Below, piece by piece: positions 20,087-62,051 of a stretch of 64,000 nucleotides of DNA. Below the pieces are notes generated by a model. That model had not been told where the DNA came from and did not search any database. It was given only the letters and a program-made list of their open reading frames with translations. A program made the position numbers and the translations under genes. This DNA is from Castor canadensis (Eukaryota; Chordata; Mammalia; Rodentia; Castoridae). Numbering within the stretch: the stretch's first letter is position 1; each line of letters begins with the position of its first letter. The DNA is taken from assembly GCF_047511655.1 (NCBI RefSeq), contig NC_133391.1:120598384-120662383 (forward strand). The letters run 5' to 3'.

Positions 20087-20705
20087 AACCCACACACTGA
20101 GTCCACAGTAAAACAAGAGTGGTTTTGAGTAGGGAACTAGTCTTTAGAAAGTCCAATAACATAAATGGGATGATAGAATTAGAGAACTACCAGCATGCCA
20201 TTCAGTGAGATAAATGAACCAGGAAAGTATTAATAGATGCTAAAACTAAAAAGACTAGCACCTTTATAGCAATTGTGCCTGCTGGACCCTAACCAGATGA
20301 CTGAGCTTGGTACCATCAGTAGCTCAACAATCTACATGAAGTTTGGTACAGGTTGTACACATCACCTATACTGTTGCCAAAATTGATAACCAGAACCTAA
20401 CCATAAAACCATCAGACAAGAAGTCAGGAGGGACCTCCTACAAGACAACTGGCCCAGACATGTCTATGCCCTGAAAAACAAAAAGTAGGGCAGTTGTTCT
20501 TTGTGGAAAAATAAATGAACCTTGACCAAAGATAAAGCCCCAAGATATTTTTTGGAACCACATGTTCTGTATATTATTTGTGATAAGATTGAGGTTTTTT
20601 CAGAAAAATTACTTTAGTTCTTAGAACACACACAGTAAATACTTTAAGGCAAAATTATCTTGACATCCAAACCACACTTTGAAATGGGCTTTGGAAAAAA
20701 AAAGA

Positions 20706-20771
20706 TATGCCAGGCACCAGTGACCCACGCCTGTAATCCTAGCTACTTAGGAAGCAGATCAGGGTAGATGC
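20706..20771 (+). mobile_element. Composite SINE left-arm fragment
   Basis: GCCAGGCACCAGTGACCCAC and TGTAATCCTAGCTACTTAGG, then lost. Confidence 0.7.
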
Positions 20772-22033
20772 AAAACTGAACTTAGCACTAATTAGATAGG
20801 ACTTTAAATTTCACGTGGAAAAGTATGATAATGCCCCCAAATATTTGAGTAAGTTGCAAGCCACATCTAACCAGAAACTGGTAAAACTTAGAAGATTATC
20901 ATATCGTCATAGGAAAAACAAATGGATCAGGATAGGCATCTAAGATGTCTCAAGTTAGAAGACTTTTAATCATGATAGAGGTGTAAATGAGTGTTCATCT
21001 GGAAGAATCCTACCTTATACAAAAAGTTACTTAAGGATAGGCTTACATGAGAAAAAGACAGGATTTTAGAAAATGTTCGTATTTGGGGGAATGGAGTCAA
21101 GAATGAGAATCTAGAAGCCTATAGAAAAAATAATTTGGTAATATGAAATCTTAAATTTTTGTATGGCAAAAGACAGTATAATACCAGTTCCTAGGAGACT
21201 GAGGCAGTAAGATCTCAGTTCAAGGTGAGCCTGAGCTACAAAGACAACAAACTATCAATGGACAAATAATTGGGAAAGCCTTTGACAGTGATGAGGCCAA
21301 TTTATTCAACTTCACATTAAGTATAAATTAAAGCAAAAATGAGACAATTTTTTGCCAGTTGGATTCACAAAGATTCAAGACAGATCACCTCCAATTCTAA
21401 CAATTAGCAGAGGGAAAAAAATGCACTTTTGTACCTTTTTGACACTGAGAAAGTCATCTGGTTCTGCTATCTGATCACGTAACATGTTTTCTCTGGGAAA
21501 TTCAAGTAGATGAAATTAAGAAGAGGAGAGGTAAATTAAAAGAACTTGTTTTGAGCATCCTGCTTTATTTTCCCAACCAATGAGCAAAAACGAATACATA
21601 AAATGAAAAGAGGGTTTTTCGGTGAAAAAGTTTAAAGATACTAAAGGTGACAGCTCAAGAGGCGGTTCAAGTAAATAACTTACAAGTAGGGCAGGAAGCA
21701 TCTGAAGAAACAGAAAACAGGGAACTAGGAACAAGGTGGTAGACTTTGCTTTAAAATAAACTAAGCAGAAAATTCTCCAAGATGACTTGGCTTACATGAA
21801 GTACATATATCTTCACCATATTAAAAGTAAAATTGAGGTACATAAAACAAGAACCAAGTATATAAACATAAAATCCACAATTATATACATTAGTTGGATC
21901 CCCTGGTAAACTGAAAGCAGTTATTTAAAAAATACTCCCTATCATCCTTTTAAGATAACTTTTAAGTTACCCTAGAATAGGAAGTAACCACATTCAAATG
22001 AGTTAAGTTATGAAAAGTAGAAGGGCCACAACC

Positions 22034-22096
22034 TTTATTAAAAATCAAGTAAACATATTATATTATGTACAGGTGGCACATGGTGCCAATTTTATT
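22034..22096 (-). terminator. CCNB1: Candidate CCNB1 polyadenylation signals
   Basis: AATAAA on the minus strand at 22034-22039 and at 22091-22096, within 100 bases after the CCNB1 stop codon. Either could serve; transcript data would decide. Confidence 0.5.
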
Positions 22097-22129
22097 TGTA
22101 GATATAGTACTCCATCTCAAATTTACAAG

Positions 22130-28740
<6,611 letters not shown>

Positions 28741-28749
28741 GGCTTCCTC

Positions 28750-28950
28750 TTCCCTAGGCAGCAGCTCAGCGGGCAGAAGCAGAACACCAGTGCCCCCGAC
28801 CCGCCACTGACTGACCCCGACACAGCTCAACAGCCGTTCTTCCGTAGCACGCCGGGAGGAACCGGTCCGGCTCAAGTTTAAACCCCGCGCCGCTCCCCCC
28901 TTATTGGCTCGTTCGTGGCACTCGCTTCCTTCCTATTGGTCCCTGCCTGT
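28750..28950 (-). promoter_or_regulatory. CCNB1: CCNB1 promoter: two CCAAT boxes and CDE/CHR
   Basis: Reading on the minus strand, CCAAT boxes lie at 28935-28939 and 28903-28907 (32 bp apart), as needed for NF-Y cooperation in G2/M promoters. Downstream of them GGCGC (28887-28891), four bases, then TTTAAA (28877-28882) form a CDE-4-CHR arrangement. CHR elements bind DREAM/MuvB-type complexes in G1 and MMB-FOXM1 in G2. No TATA box. The function is inferred from family knowledge; the motifs and spacing are seen directly. Confidence 0.8.
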
Positions 28951-29788
28951 TCCCGCAGAATGCGTTTCCAGGGCGACCGCGCGGGGATGTTCGAAGAGGC
29001 GGGGCCAGAGCGAGGCTGCCGTCCCCACAGCACCGCCCTCCCCTCGTGGGGGCTGGCTCCGCGCCTGCGCACTCGGGCAGCCTGGCCTCAGGCTGTAGGC
29101 TGGGACTGGGAGGGTGTGTTGTCCGGGCTAGTCAAGGAAAGTGACAGTGAGGCTACCCCTGTTTCTGAAGCATACAAAGTAGTTTTTAGTCTACAGTAGT
29201 TGCTCTGATATAGTACTTTTTTTCATGTGATCATCGCAGCACCTCTCTGGGGCGGATATCTGAGGTTTTCGTTATTGGGATATATATTACATGTTAAAAT
29301 GGTTATTATAGTGAAGCAGATTAACATTATTCCACGTATCTACTCTCCAGTGTAACAAGAACTCTCTACTTTATACTCAATTATGCTGTAAGCCTAAAAC
29401 TACTCTAATAAATAAGTTTTTAAAAATCTACTTAACAAAAATCCCCAAAACAACACAGGTTTATTAACTTTAGTAAACATTAGCTTTTGTTTTCTCTTTC
29501 TTACACATGAATTTATTCTTAGTATTACTAAATGATCACCATACAAAACAGTATCGGTAAACAAATACTATGTGCCAGGACTTTAGAGTATGGCATAATT
29601 GAACACAAAGTATAGTTTTACCTAACACAGTCACAGCCTCCCACCCTACCAACATAGCACAAGAAAGTGGTACATTTTTTTTACAATAATGAACATAAAT
29701 TGATACATCATTATCTCCCAAAGTCCATAGTTTACATTAAAGTTTTTTTTTTTTTTTATTTAGGTTTTTGGTTTTTTTTTTAAGTTTT

Positions 29789-29858
29789 TTGAGGCAGAGT
29801 CTCACTCTTAGTCCCTCTGCATCCATCACTGGAGTGCTGAGATTTCAGGCATAAATTT
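29789..29858 (-). mobile_element. B1-like SINE fragment
   Basis: GAGGCAGAGTCTCACTCTTA and GAGTGCTGAGATTTCAGGCA are complement B1-like core remnants after a T-rich tract. Confidence 0.6.
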
Positions 29859-30507
29859 CACTTTTGGCGTTGTATGTTCTATGGGTTTTGACATATCTAC
29901 ATTATACAGAATAGTTTCACTGACCCCCAAACCTGTGCTCCACCTTCTGTGTTCATTTTTCCTTTTAAACCCCCGGCAACCCAATGATCTTTTTAGTGTT
30001 TTCATTGCTTTGCCTTTTCCAGCATGTCATATAGTTGGAATCATGTACTGTATTGTCTTTTCAACCTGGCTTCCTCACTTAAATATTTATTTAAGTTTCC
30101 TCCATGTCTTTACATGGCTTGATAGTTAACTTACTTTTAGCACTGAGTAATATTCCATTGTCTGGATAGACACAGTTTATCCAGTCACCATCTGAAGGAC
30201 ATCTTGGTACTTCCCAGTTTGGACAACTATTAACATTTGTGTGCAGGTTTTTTTATGGACACAAGTTTTAAACCCATTTGGCTAAATACCAAGGAGAGTG
30301 CTGAATTAAGTCGTAAATATGTATTTAGTTTTGTAAGAAACTGCTAAACTGTCTTCCAAAGTGCCTTTTTCATTTTTTATTCCCATCAGCATGAACAAGA
30401 GTACCTGGTGCACATCTTGTCAGCATTTGGTGTTGTCAGGTTTAATTTTTGTTTTTGATTTTAGTCATTAAGATAAATGTATAGTGGTAAGTCATTTTTG
30501 TTGTTCA

Positions 30508-30566
30508 TTTGTTTTGTAGTGCTAGGCATGGAACCCAGGGCCTCTCAGCTACATCCCCAGCCCAAG
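30508..30566 (-). mobile_element. Classic ID SINE fragment
   Basis: GGAACCCAGGGCCTCTCAGC and TACATCCCCAGCCC, complement of an ID element. Confidence 0.75.
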
Positions 30567-30699
30567 TAACTCATTTTAATTTGCAGTCCTCTATTGACAT
30601 AGAGGATTGAGAATCTTTTAATATGCTTATTTATTATCTGTGTATCTTTGGTGAGACATCTGTTCAGGTACTTAGCCCAATTTTTTTCTTCCTTTAGTT

Positions 30700-30897
30700 T
30701 TTTTTTTTGCTGTTGTTGTTGGTACTGGAATTTGAACTCAGGGCATATGAATTTGCTAGGCAGGCACTCTGCCACTTGAGCCACTCGAGCTACTCCACCA
30801 GCCCCCAGTTTTTTGAGATGGATTCTAGCTGTGTTGCCCAGGATGACCTTGATCCTTCTGCCTTAGCCTCCCAGGGAGCTGGAATTATAGATGGTAC
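30700..30897 (-). mobile_element. Composite SINE
   Basis: Minus-strand ID-like arm with a small internal duplication of the GAGCCACTCGAGCTACTCC region, then B1-like left arm. Confidence 0.82.
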
Positions 30898-31377
30898 TTT
30901 TTTTGTCCCTTTTGTCCAATTTTCAACTTTTTTTCTTATTGAGTTTTGAGTTCTTTGTATAATTTGGGTAACAATCTTATCAAATGTTTTTTGCAACTGG
31001 TCAGTTGCTTCTTTTCTCATTCTCTTGATCAGTTTGGTTTTTTTTAAAGCAAAAATGGATCCTTCACTCCAGGAAAGATTAATCTTCTTAATGATTATGG
31101 TAAGCTTTCTGATGTTTATTTCTGTTCTGATTTGTCTTTTTCATATTTCTGTCCCCAAATTCAGGCCCGATACTTGAAATTATGAAACAATTAAGATGGC
31201 CTTTAACATCTTCGGGTTTTCTTGTGTTTTCTTTCTATTTCCAGTAAACTACAAATACTTACTCCATTTTATAAAAGAAGAGAAAATGAAAATAGTTTGG
31301 TTTCCTTAGCATTTTTTGAGGTTTAATTAACTGAAAATGTGTATAACAGTTCTTTTATTAAGCAAACACCAAGATAC

Positions 31378-31600
31378 TTTTTTTTTTTTGGTGGCACTGG
31401 GTTTGAACTCAGGGCCTCATGCTTGCTACGAAGGCACACTTACCACTTGAGTCACTCCACCAGCCCTTTTTTGTGTTGGGTTTCTTCAAAATAAGTCTTG
31501 TGAATTGTTTGCCTGGAGCTGGCTTTGAACTTCCATCCTTCCTGATCTTTGCCTCCGGAGTAGGTAGAATTACAGGAGTCAGCCACTGGCGCCTGGCCCA
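31378..31600 (-). mobile_element. Composite SINE, full length
   Basis: Complement ID-like arm from poly-T, linker TTGTGTTGGGTTTCTTC, left arm ending CCACTGGCGCCTGGCC. Confidence 0.9.
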
Positions 31601-31608
31601 AGATATTT

Positions 31609-31615
<7 letters not shown>

Positions 31616-31639
<24 letters not shown>

Positions 31640-31640
31640 G
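31616..31640. repeat. Poly-A run
   Basis: More than 20 consecutive A; source element not clear. Confidence 0.9.
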
Positions 31641-32048
31641 GAGTCAGGCACCCTTGGAAATCCAAGAATAAGCCAATGAAAGTCAAGGTGGGGAAAAGGC
31701 AATCTGTAGATTGGAATCTTTTTGCTGAACTCGCAGGACTTGCTCTTATCCAAACAAGATGCTGCTTAAGGCAGCACTGCAAACACTAGTTAAGTTGATG
31801 CTGACAACTGCTGTTGTCAGGTTACTGTTAACAAGTTTCGCAGCCACTGTCAGGTTCTATGTGTCAAGTGATTCTATATTAAAAGGAGATTGAATTCATT
31901 CTGATGAACAAAATAATGGCACCTGAAAGAAGTCAAAATGGTAGTGACGTGCTCAAAACTGATAACCTGCTTCCCCTTTCTGAGTTCATCCTATTTGTCT
32001 TGAGAGGAGGGAGGACGATGAACAGGGGCTGTAAAGACTTTGGTTTCT

Positions 32049-32238
32049 AGCCAGGATGCTGATGTCTCATGCCTGCAATCCTAGCTACTTGGGAGGCTGA
32101 GATGGGGACGACAGGTTCCAGGACAGTCTGGGCAAGTAGTACTTGAGACCCCCACCTCCAAAATAACCAGTAGTAGAGTGCCTACATTGAAAGCATGAAG
32201 CAGTTCAAACCCTAGTACCATCAAAATAAACAAACAGA
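32049..32238 (+). mobile_element. Composite SINE, diverged
   Basis: Left arm CTCATGCCTGCAATCCTAGC and a truncated right arm ending AACCCTAGTACCATC. Confidence 0.78.
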
Positions 32239-32454
32239 AAACAAAACCTACATGTTTATTTTCCACTATGGCAGTCCTTGCTTAGTTAGGAACTATTGAG
32301 CTGCTGTTTTGTGCTCCAAGATATGGAGAAAAGACCATGAACTTTGCTCCTAAGATGTCAGACTTTTACCAGACCTAATTGGACTCCTTCCTGACCATTG
32401 CACAGTGGAACTTCTGTCTCCTCCTCTGCCTTTCTTTTCATTTTTGTTTTATTT

Positions 32455-32571
32455 TTGTGTTTTTCAGACAGGGTCTCACTACATAGCCCAGGCTGGCTTT
32501 GAACTGGAGATCCTCCTGCCACGGCTTCCGAAGTGCTGGGTTTGTAAGTGTGTGCCACCAAGACCAGCTGA
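32455..32571 (-). mobile_element. B1-like SINE
   Basis: Complement B1: AGACAGGGTCTCACTACATA, AGCCCAGGCTGGCTTTGAAC, CCACCAAGACCAGC. Confidence 0.85.
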
Positions 32572-32584
32572 ACTTTTGATCAAG

Positions 32585-32797
32585 TGTTCTCAACTGGGGA
32601 ACGTTTCATCTCATAAGGGTAATTTGGCAATGTTTGGAAACACTTTAAGTTAATATAACTGGGATGGTGCTGGCCTCTTTGGATAGACTAGAGATGCTGC
32701 TAGCCAGTATGCAGTGCACAACCTCCCCCCCACTGTCCACAGAGAACCATCCAGCCCCAAATGCCCATTGGCTGACAGTGCCAAGCTGGAGACGTTT
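32585..32797 (+). mobile_element. MER5A-like hAT DNA transposon remnant
   Basis: GTTCTCAACTGGGGA, TTTGGCAATGTTTGGAAACA, GGATAGACTAGAGATGCTGC, CTGTCCACAGAGAACCATCC and CAAGCTGGAGAC follow the order of MER5A, a non-autonomous hAT-Charlie element of early eutherians. Confidence 0.8.
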
Positions 32798-33126
32798 TAC
32801 TACTTACAGACTCATTTCTCCTCGGAATGGTACGTTTTAGTACCATGCTCAGTAAGCATACCCACCATGGACCACCTCCTCTTTTCATAACCCTGGGAGT
32901 GGTGCACTTCTGTAATCCTAGTCATCTTCCTCTCCCACCTGGACTTCCAAAAGCCTTTCCAACTGTCCCCGAGATCCTATTCTCACTCTTCTACACCAAC
33001 CCTTTTGCACATTAGTTCATATCAGTTCCTTATTCAGAGTCACCCATAGGCTTCTGATGTGCCTAGTTTTGCCTTCACTGACCTCCCTCCTCCCCCACCC
33101 TCTCCTCTTCTGCCCACTGTTTTTAC

Positions 33127-33200
33127 GTGGTGTTGATGAAATCCAGGGCCTTGAGAATGCTAGACAGGCCTCTCTCTACTGTTAAGCTACATCCCAGTAC
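33127..33200 (-). mobile_element. ID-like SINE fragment
   Basis: AAATCCAGGGCCTTGAGAAT and GTTAAGCTACATCCCAGTAC, a degraded complement ID element. Confidence 0.65.
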
Positions 33201-33399
33201 TTTTTCTTTTTTTAATTATGCCAAGAACCTCCTGCTGCTAATGTCCTTGCACTTGATGCCCTCTGTCTCCTCATGCCATCGGGCTCTGAAGCCTTGTGCC
33301 ATTCTCCAGCACCCTGGCATCCCGACCCAGCATCCTGCTATACTGAATCTGTCCATTCTGAATCCAGAATGCCTGGTTTGGAAGCTTAGGGAGTTAGCT

Positions 33400-33500
33400 T
33401 GCCCACTTACTAGGTGTACGATTTGGACAAATTAATTGACCTTTTACAGTAAAATTGTACAGTTAATTGACCTCATCAGTAAAATGAGGCTAGTTACTTG
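33400..33500 (+). mobile_element. MIR SINE core remnant
   Basis: CCACTTACTAGGTGTACGAT, then TTGACC repeated, then CATCAGTAAAATGAGG, the typical MIR core and 3' order, with an internal duplication of AATTGACC. Confidence 0.7.
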
Positions 33501-33589
33501 TTGCTGAGAACAGTGTCCACCTGGCACATGGGACGGGTTCCATATTCACTGCTGGTCTTCACAGCATTTCTCATACCTGACATCTTGCT

Positions 33590-33705
33590 ACGTATTAGTC
33601 TGTCCTCTCCACTAGAACGTAAGCTTCATCATGGTAATCTTTATTACTTTATCCCTGACTCCTAGTACATTGTCTGGTATAAAGGCCTTCCATAAATATT
33701 GCATA
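33590..33705 (+). mobile_element. L2-type LINE 3' fragment
   Basis: CTCCACTAGAACGTAAGCTT, TTATCCCTGACTCCTAGTAC, CATAAATATTGCATAAT match the classic L2 3' end order. Confidence 0.75.
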
Positions 33706-33709
33706 ATAC

Positions 33710-33897
33710 GCCAGATGCCGGTGGCTCCCCCTGTAATCCTAGCGACTCAGAAGGCAGAGATCAGGAGATCATGGTTCGTAGCCAGCCCAGGCCAATAGTT
33801 CCACAAGACCCTGTCTTGAAAAAATCCTTCACAAAAATAGGGCTGGCATAGTGACTTAAGGTGAAGGCCCTAAGCTCAAGCCCAGCACCACACATAC
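33710..33897 (+). mobile_element. Composite SINE, full length
   Basis: CCAGATGCCGGTGGCTCCCC left arm, AAAATCCTTCACAAAAATAG linker, right arm AAGGTGAAGGCCCTAAGCTC. It inserted just after the L2 fragment. Confidence 0.88.
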
Positions 33898-34049
33898 AAA
33901 TTCCATAATGCTAGTTCTATGTGCCACAATGCTAGTTTTATGTTCCATGCAAGTGGAAAGCAGACATGAACTGTCGTGTCTGCTTTCTTTCACTAAACAT
34001 GCTTTCTACATTCATCTTTATAGTACATAACAGTCATTTTATTTCATAG

Positions 34050-34216
34050 TACTAGGGATAGAAATTGGGGCTAACCCAGGATCCTCCTACATTAAGTTTC
34101 CTGCAGTTGCTGGGATGACAGAGACACACCACCACACTCAGCTTTTTTCCATTGAGATGAGGTCTTGAAAACTTTGGCCTGGACCTGTGATCCTCCAGAT
34201 CTTAGCCTCCCATGTC
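34050..34216 (-). mobile_element. B1-like SINE arms
   Basis: Complement left arms (GCTGGGATGACAGAGACACA; GATCCTCCAGATCTTAGCCT). Confidence 0.7.
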
Positions 34217-34860
34217 AAATTTTTCTGAAAAGTATTTGAACACATCACAATTTATCCCTTCTCCTATTGGACATTTTAGGTGGTTTCCAGTGTTTCATTG
34301 TGAATATGTACTTCTTTTGTGTGTACTGGGGCTCTATTAAGGGCTATTAAGGGCTCTGTCACTTTTTGCTTTAGTTCAATTTTCAGGTAAGATATCTCAT
34401 GTTTTTCCACTGCCTTCACCTCCTGAAAAATGAACTAAACCCTCCCAGCAGCAATGTTAGAGGCACCACCACCCCTGCCCCTGTATATTCTTATTTTTTT
34501 TGGTGGGATTGGGGATTGAATTTGGGCCTTCGTGCTTACAAAGCAGGCACTCTACCACTTGAGCCACACCTCCAGTCTGTTTTGCTCTGACTTTGGAGAT
34601 GGGATCTTGTAAACTATTTGCCTGGACTGGCCTCAAACTGCTGTCCTCCAGATCTCAGCCTTTCAAGTAGCTAGGAAAAAGTGTGAACCACTAGCATCCA
34701 GCAGCCCTGTATAATCTTATACAAGTTTTTTGTTTTTTTTTCACTTACCTGGGGTAAATACTTGGGAGTGGAGTTGCTGGCTCATAGGTAGATGGTATGG
34801 TTAACTTTAGCAGTGTGTGAGTTCCAGTTGCTCTGTGTCCTTCACTGAATTGAATAAGGA
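34217..34860 (-). mobile_element. Ancient L1 (L1M-type) fragment, interrupted
   Basis: ATTTATCCCTTCTCCTATTG, GACATTTTAGGTGGTTTCCA and, after SINEs, GGTAAATACTTGGGAGTGGA with GTTGCTGGCTCATAG are complement old-L1 3' phrases. Confidence 0.7.
34493..34709 (-). mobile_element. Composite SINE, full length
   Basis: Complement ID-like arm (GCTTACAAAGCAGGCACTCT), TTTTGCTCTGACTTTGGAGA linker variant, left arm to AACCACTAGCATCCAGC. Confidence 0.88.
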
Positions 34861-35112
34861 CTGTGTATTTTACAATATATTAAATATACATTAATAAAAA
34901 TATCAGAAAAGAAAAAAACAACCCAATAGTATGTTTGTATATGCAAACAATATATATAGTTGGAACATCTGTGTCAAAAACCATGGATACAAGGATTAAG
35001 ACATGGAAAAAGTTTGTTTTAAAAAAATCCAAAATTTACCATTTTAATTGAATCATATGCATTATCTACTAGAAGCTTTTTATTCTGAAAAGTCACATTT
35101 CTAAAAATGAAA

Positions 35113-35237
35113 TGAAGCCAGACATGATACCCAGGCCTGTAATCCCAGCACTTGGTGGTGTGTGGGGGGGATGGACCTGAAGCAGAAGGATTGGAGAGTT
35201 GGGGTACATAGTGAGACTGTCTCAAAAGGAAAAAAAT
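35113..35237 (+). mobile_element. B1-like SINE
   Basis: GCCTGTAATCCCAGCACTTG with an inserted G-rich stretch, ending GAGACTGTCTCAAAAGG. Confidence 0.78.
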
Positions 35238-35700
35238 GTTTGCCTCTTTACATTTTAAGTTATCTAACATTGCTGGTGAAAGGGTAAACTGATATTTTTC
35301 AAATTGATAAATGTCCCAAACCTTTTGACTATGAAATTCCACTTGTAGGGATTTAGCTTACATATTTATTTGCACATATGCAAAGTGATTTTGGTACAAG
35401 GCTATTGATGTACAGAATAGCTAAAGATTAGAACCAGCCTTAAAAAAAGCCATCAATTATTTACAAAAAAAAAGAATGAGGATGCTTCTGTGTATTTCAG
35501 CTATGGACTAATTTCTAAGTAAAAAATAATACATAACTGTATTTGCCTGCATGTGCATAAAATATCTGGAAGGATATACTAAAAACTGGCAAGAGTGGTT
35601 GTTTCTAGAGAGCAGAGCTGTGTATCTGAGTGACACAGATGGGAGGCTATCATTTATTCTTGAATTTTCAAAAATGTCAAATGTTAATGGTCACATTAAC
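35238..35700 (+). mobile_element. Ancient L1-like 3' remnant
   Basis: TTGCTGGTGAAAGGGTAAAC, TTGACTATGAAATTCCACTT and GGCAAGAGTGGTTGTTTCTA resemble old L1 3' ends read in sense. Highly diverged. Confidence 0.55.
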
Positions 35701-36268
35701 TAGTAAAACCATACATCTCTGCATTCCACATAATAATGTAAAACCAGAATTGCTTGGTAAGAAGTATCTAATAGTCTCATTATTTTCTACTGAAATTAGA
35801 AAGGTTTAAAGTTTGACCAGTTACTATGCTAAAGGAACAATAAGTATATTTTAAAAGATGTAAAGATTATTCTAAGTAGAAAACACAAGCCCCAAAACTG
35901 GTAATAATGCAAAACAATAGTTGGAAAGAATGCTAAACAATGATCACTACCTTTTTTGGGGGCAAATGAATGATCAACAGGCTTCTTTTGGGTATTAAAC
36001 TTATTTTTACATTTAACATTTAATTGATCTCTTGGAATGCTGATTTACAGAAAAAGGAGACAAGTGGTGAAGCTACCTTTGAGTAGTAATGATTGCTTAA
36101 CTTTATTTATCCCTTTTCAACTTTCAATGCATGTTCTCATTATTCCTCTTGTTCCCAAACCCTGTAGACTTGAGTAGCTTTTGTCTTTATGAAGGAAAAC
36201 GAAGATACCAAAAGAGACTGCTTACAGTCATGTGGTTGAATGATCTGGATTGAGTAACCTGGTGTTTC

Positions 36269-36355
36269 CTTTTTTTTTTTGGCACTGGGATTTGAATTCA
36301 GGACCCCAGGCTTGCTAGGCAGGCATCTACCACTTGAACAACTCTACCAGCCCAG
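36269..36355 (-). mobile_element. ID-like SINE
   Basis: Poly-T then complement ID-like arm (GGGATTTGAATTCAGGACCC). Confidence 0.82.
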
Positions 36356-36500
36356 CCCGGTGTTTTCAATAGGGGGGCTTCCCTACTTTCCATGTGCATC
36401 CCCTTAACCTTCACCTTCCACCCCTGCCTTCTTTCATCCTCATTGTTCTCAACCATGTAAACTTTTTTGCTGTATGTATGACTTCTTAGGGAAATGACAT

Positions 36501-36787
36501 TTTTTTTTGGCAGTGCTGAGGTTTGAACTCAGGGTCTCACACTTGCTAGGCAGGTGCTCTTACTGCTTGAGCCAATCTGTCAGCCCGTTTTTGTGTTGGG
36601 TATTTTCTAGATAGGGTCTCTTGAACTATTTCCCAGGGGCTGGCTTCAAACCTTGGTCCTCCTGATCTCTTCTCCTGCATAACTAGGATTACAGGTGTGA
36701 GCCTGTACTCTGTGTGGTACTGGGGATTGAACATGTGAGGTAAGTGCTTTACCTCTTGCACTACATCCCCAACCCTACATTTTTTTA
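36501..36787 (-). mobile_element. Composite SINE plus classic ID
   Basis: Minus composite (36501-36705) followed by a complement ID copy (GTGGTACTGGGGATTGAACA to CTACATCCCCAACCC). Confidence 0.85.
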
Positions 36788-36789
36788 AT

Positions 36790-38303
36790 GCATAAAAATT
36801 GTATTGAAACATTTTCCCACCATTCAAAAATTTTAATATGTACTGAAGATTCTGGATCAAAAAAATGTGCAAAGACAAGGAATCCCAAAGTAACTTACAA
36901 CAAATTTCTAAAACCCCTCACATATTAAAATTGGTAAGACAAAAATATGATTTACAGTATATGTTTACCATTATGGTATAGTAAGAAAATAGTGCCCATA
37001 CTAAATTCATTCTACTTATCAAAATTTGTACTGTAAGAATGAAAATACTCAGATGTTTATAAATAGACTTATATTCAAAAGCTTCTTTTGGACAACATTC
37101 TTTGGTGTTCATAAAACTGCATGTTATTATATATCTATCATAAAGTCTTTTCAAACTACACATCAAGTCAAAATTGGAAATGAAAATATAAATTAGATAT
37201 CATTAAGGAAAGTAATTACAGGGCATTTTGATTTGATTTCATGGTAATCACATGATTATGGACATGTTTTACTTAAACCTTGACACAACCATTTTTAATA
37301 AATCTTATAATATCTACATTTTCTAGAAATTAGAAAAAAGTTACATTCATAGGCAGAGAAATTCAACTCTGATTGGCAGCTATTTATGAGTTTCTTGATT
37401 GGCTGTTCCACATCAGGATTGCTTGGATACCAGCTGGAGAAACAGCTTGGAATGCCAGATGCGTAATAGGAAATGGAATAGTCTACTTGGCTGGTACTCA
37501 GGGCCCCGCACTTGGAAAGCAGGCACTTTCCCACTTGAGCCACTCCGCCACTTGGGATATTCTACTTTGCAGGAAAAGAATATGTGATACCTGGACACAA
37601 CTTAGGATAAGTTCTTTATCCTAATAAATTATTCATTTGCAAATATTACCAAAAGTAAAAAAAAATTTTATTTTACAGAGTGGTTTTGTAATACATCAAA
37701 AACTGCAATGTTATAGTTCCCTATTTTCACTGTTTATCTCAAATCAGTGGTTGAAGTTTCTTCTAAATAATTTAGTTTACATTTAAAGTGGCAATACAGA
37801 TTTTTATTTAATGGACTTAAATTATAATTAGAAATCAGTTTTATATACAGAGAATCCATAAATATAGAACTTTTATTCCTATTTATCCTTAGGCTATGCA
37901 AAAAAATTGACTAAAAACTTTTCATTGGTTCTTTGTAATAAACATGTAAATACATATTTACAATGGAGATGCTTTCTGATAGAAAGTAAATGCACAGAAG
38001 TGATTTTGGTCTTCGTGAGAATCCGTCATTATGTATCCATTTTTGAAGATGATGTGATACATCATGTTCACTTAATTTTAAGATTCCTTTCATACACATA
38101 ATTCAAATAGAGCAATTATTCTTCATGTACAACTAATGATTCATTCTGTACTTAGATTTTAAGAGAGACTCCTTGATCCTATAATAAGGAGTTTTAAAAG
38201 GTTTTGTACAACTATATGCAATTTTTGTCCTTTTGACAGTATTATTAACACTGTGTCATTCAATCTTCATTGCTCACACCCCAGCGATAATTCCTGCGTT
38301 ATC
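36790..38303 (-). other. SLC30A5: Probable SLC30A5 3' untranslated region
   Basis: AT-rich, mostly unique sequence directly after the SLC30A5 stop codon. It includes an ID-like fragment at 37490-37552. Minus-strand AATAAA signals occur at 37872-37877, 37803-37808 and 37667-37672. The true 3' end cannot be fixed from sequence alone. Confidence 0.45.
37490..37552 (-). mobile_element. ID-like SINE fragment
   Basis: GTACTCAGGGCCCCGCACTT and CCACTTGAGCCACTCCGCCA; 3' part missing. Confidence 0.7.
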
Positions 38304-61813
<23,510 letters not shown>

Positions 61814-62051
61814 CTGTAAATATTGAAACAGTAACATATTAATATAAATATTAACTATAATATGTAGTGTTAAAGACACTTATTTTAAACAAATAAAGTA
61901 GAACTTGGAAGGTATGCTATTCTCTAAAGAACTACTAGAGAGTTATACCTACTGTAAGGTTTCCAAGTAACATTTTAAGAACTTTTCTATTGTAATTGTC
62001 TTCAGAACAAGTTCACAAGCCACAAAAGTAAAGTAGTCTCAATATTTTATT

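Larger units (their letters stand above)
18475..22030. other. CENPH-CCNB1 spacer
   Basis: No gene is supported here. It contains SINEs (18673-18755, 19222-19630, 19929-20086, 20706-20771), an L1-like insert (19288-19490) and AT-rich unique sequence from about 20100 to 22000, including an unassigned stretch 20160-20560. Confidence 0.6.
29860..31090 (-). mobile_element. Ancient L1 (L1M-type) 3' region, interrupted
   Basis: Complement of the conserved old-L1 3' sequence: GAGTAATATTCCATTGTCTG, AAACTGCTAAACTGTCTTCC, AAAGTGCC, TTTGGTGTTGTCAGG. Segments 29860-30480, 30567-30699 and 30898-31090 are separated by younger SINEs. Confidence 0.75.
29110..36790. other. CCNB1-SLC30A5 spacer
   Basis: No gene is supported. 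The stretch holds old L1, MER5A, MIR and L2 remnants and many SINEs, listed separately. The parts 29110-29780, 31090-31370, 31640-32040, 32880-33120 and 35700-36260 show nothing I recognise. Confidence 0.6.

Noticed and set aside
20160-20560. Possible processed pseudogene between CENPH and CCNB1
   Set aside because: No frame gives a recognisable protein over more than a few residues; left as unassigned spacer.
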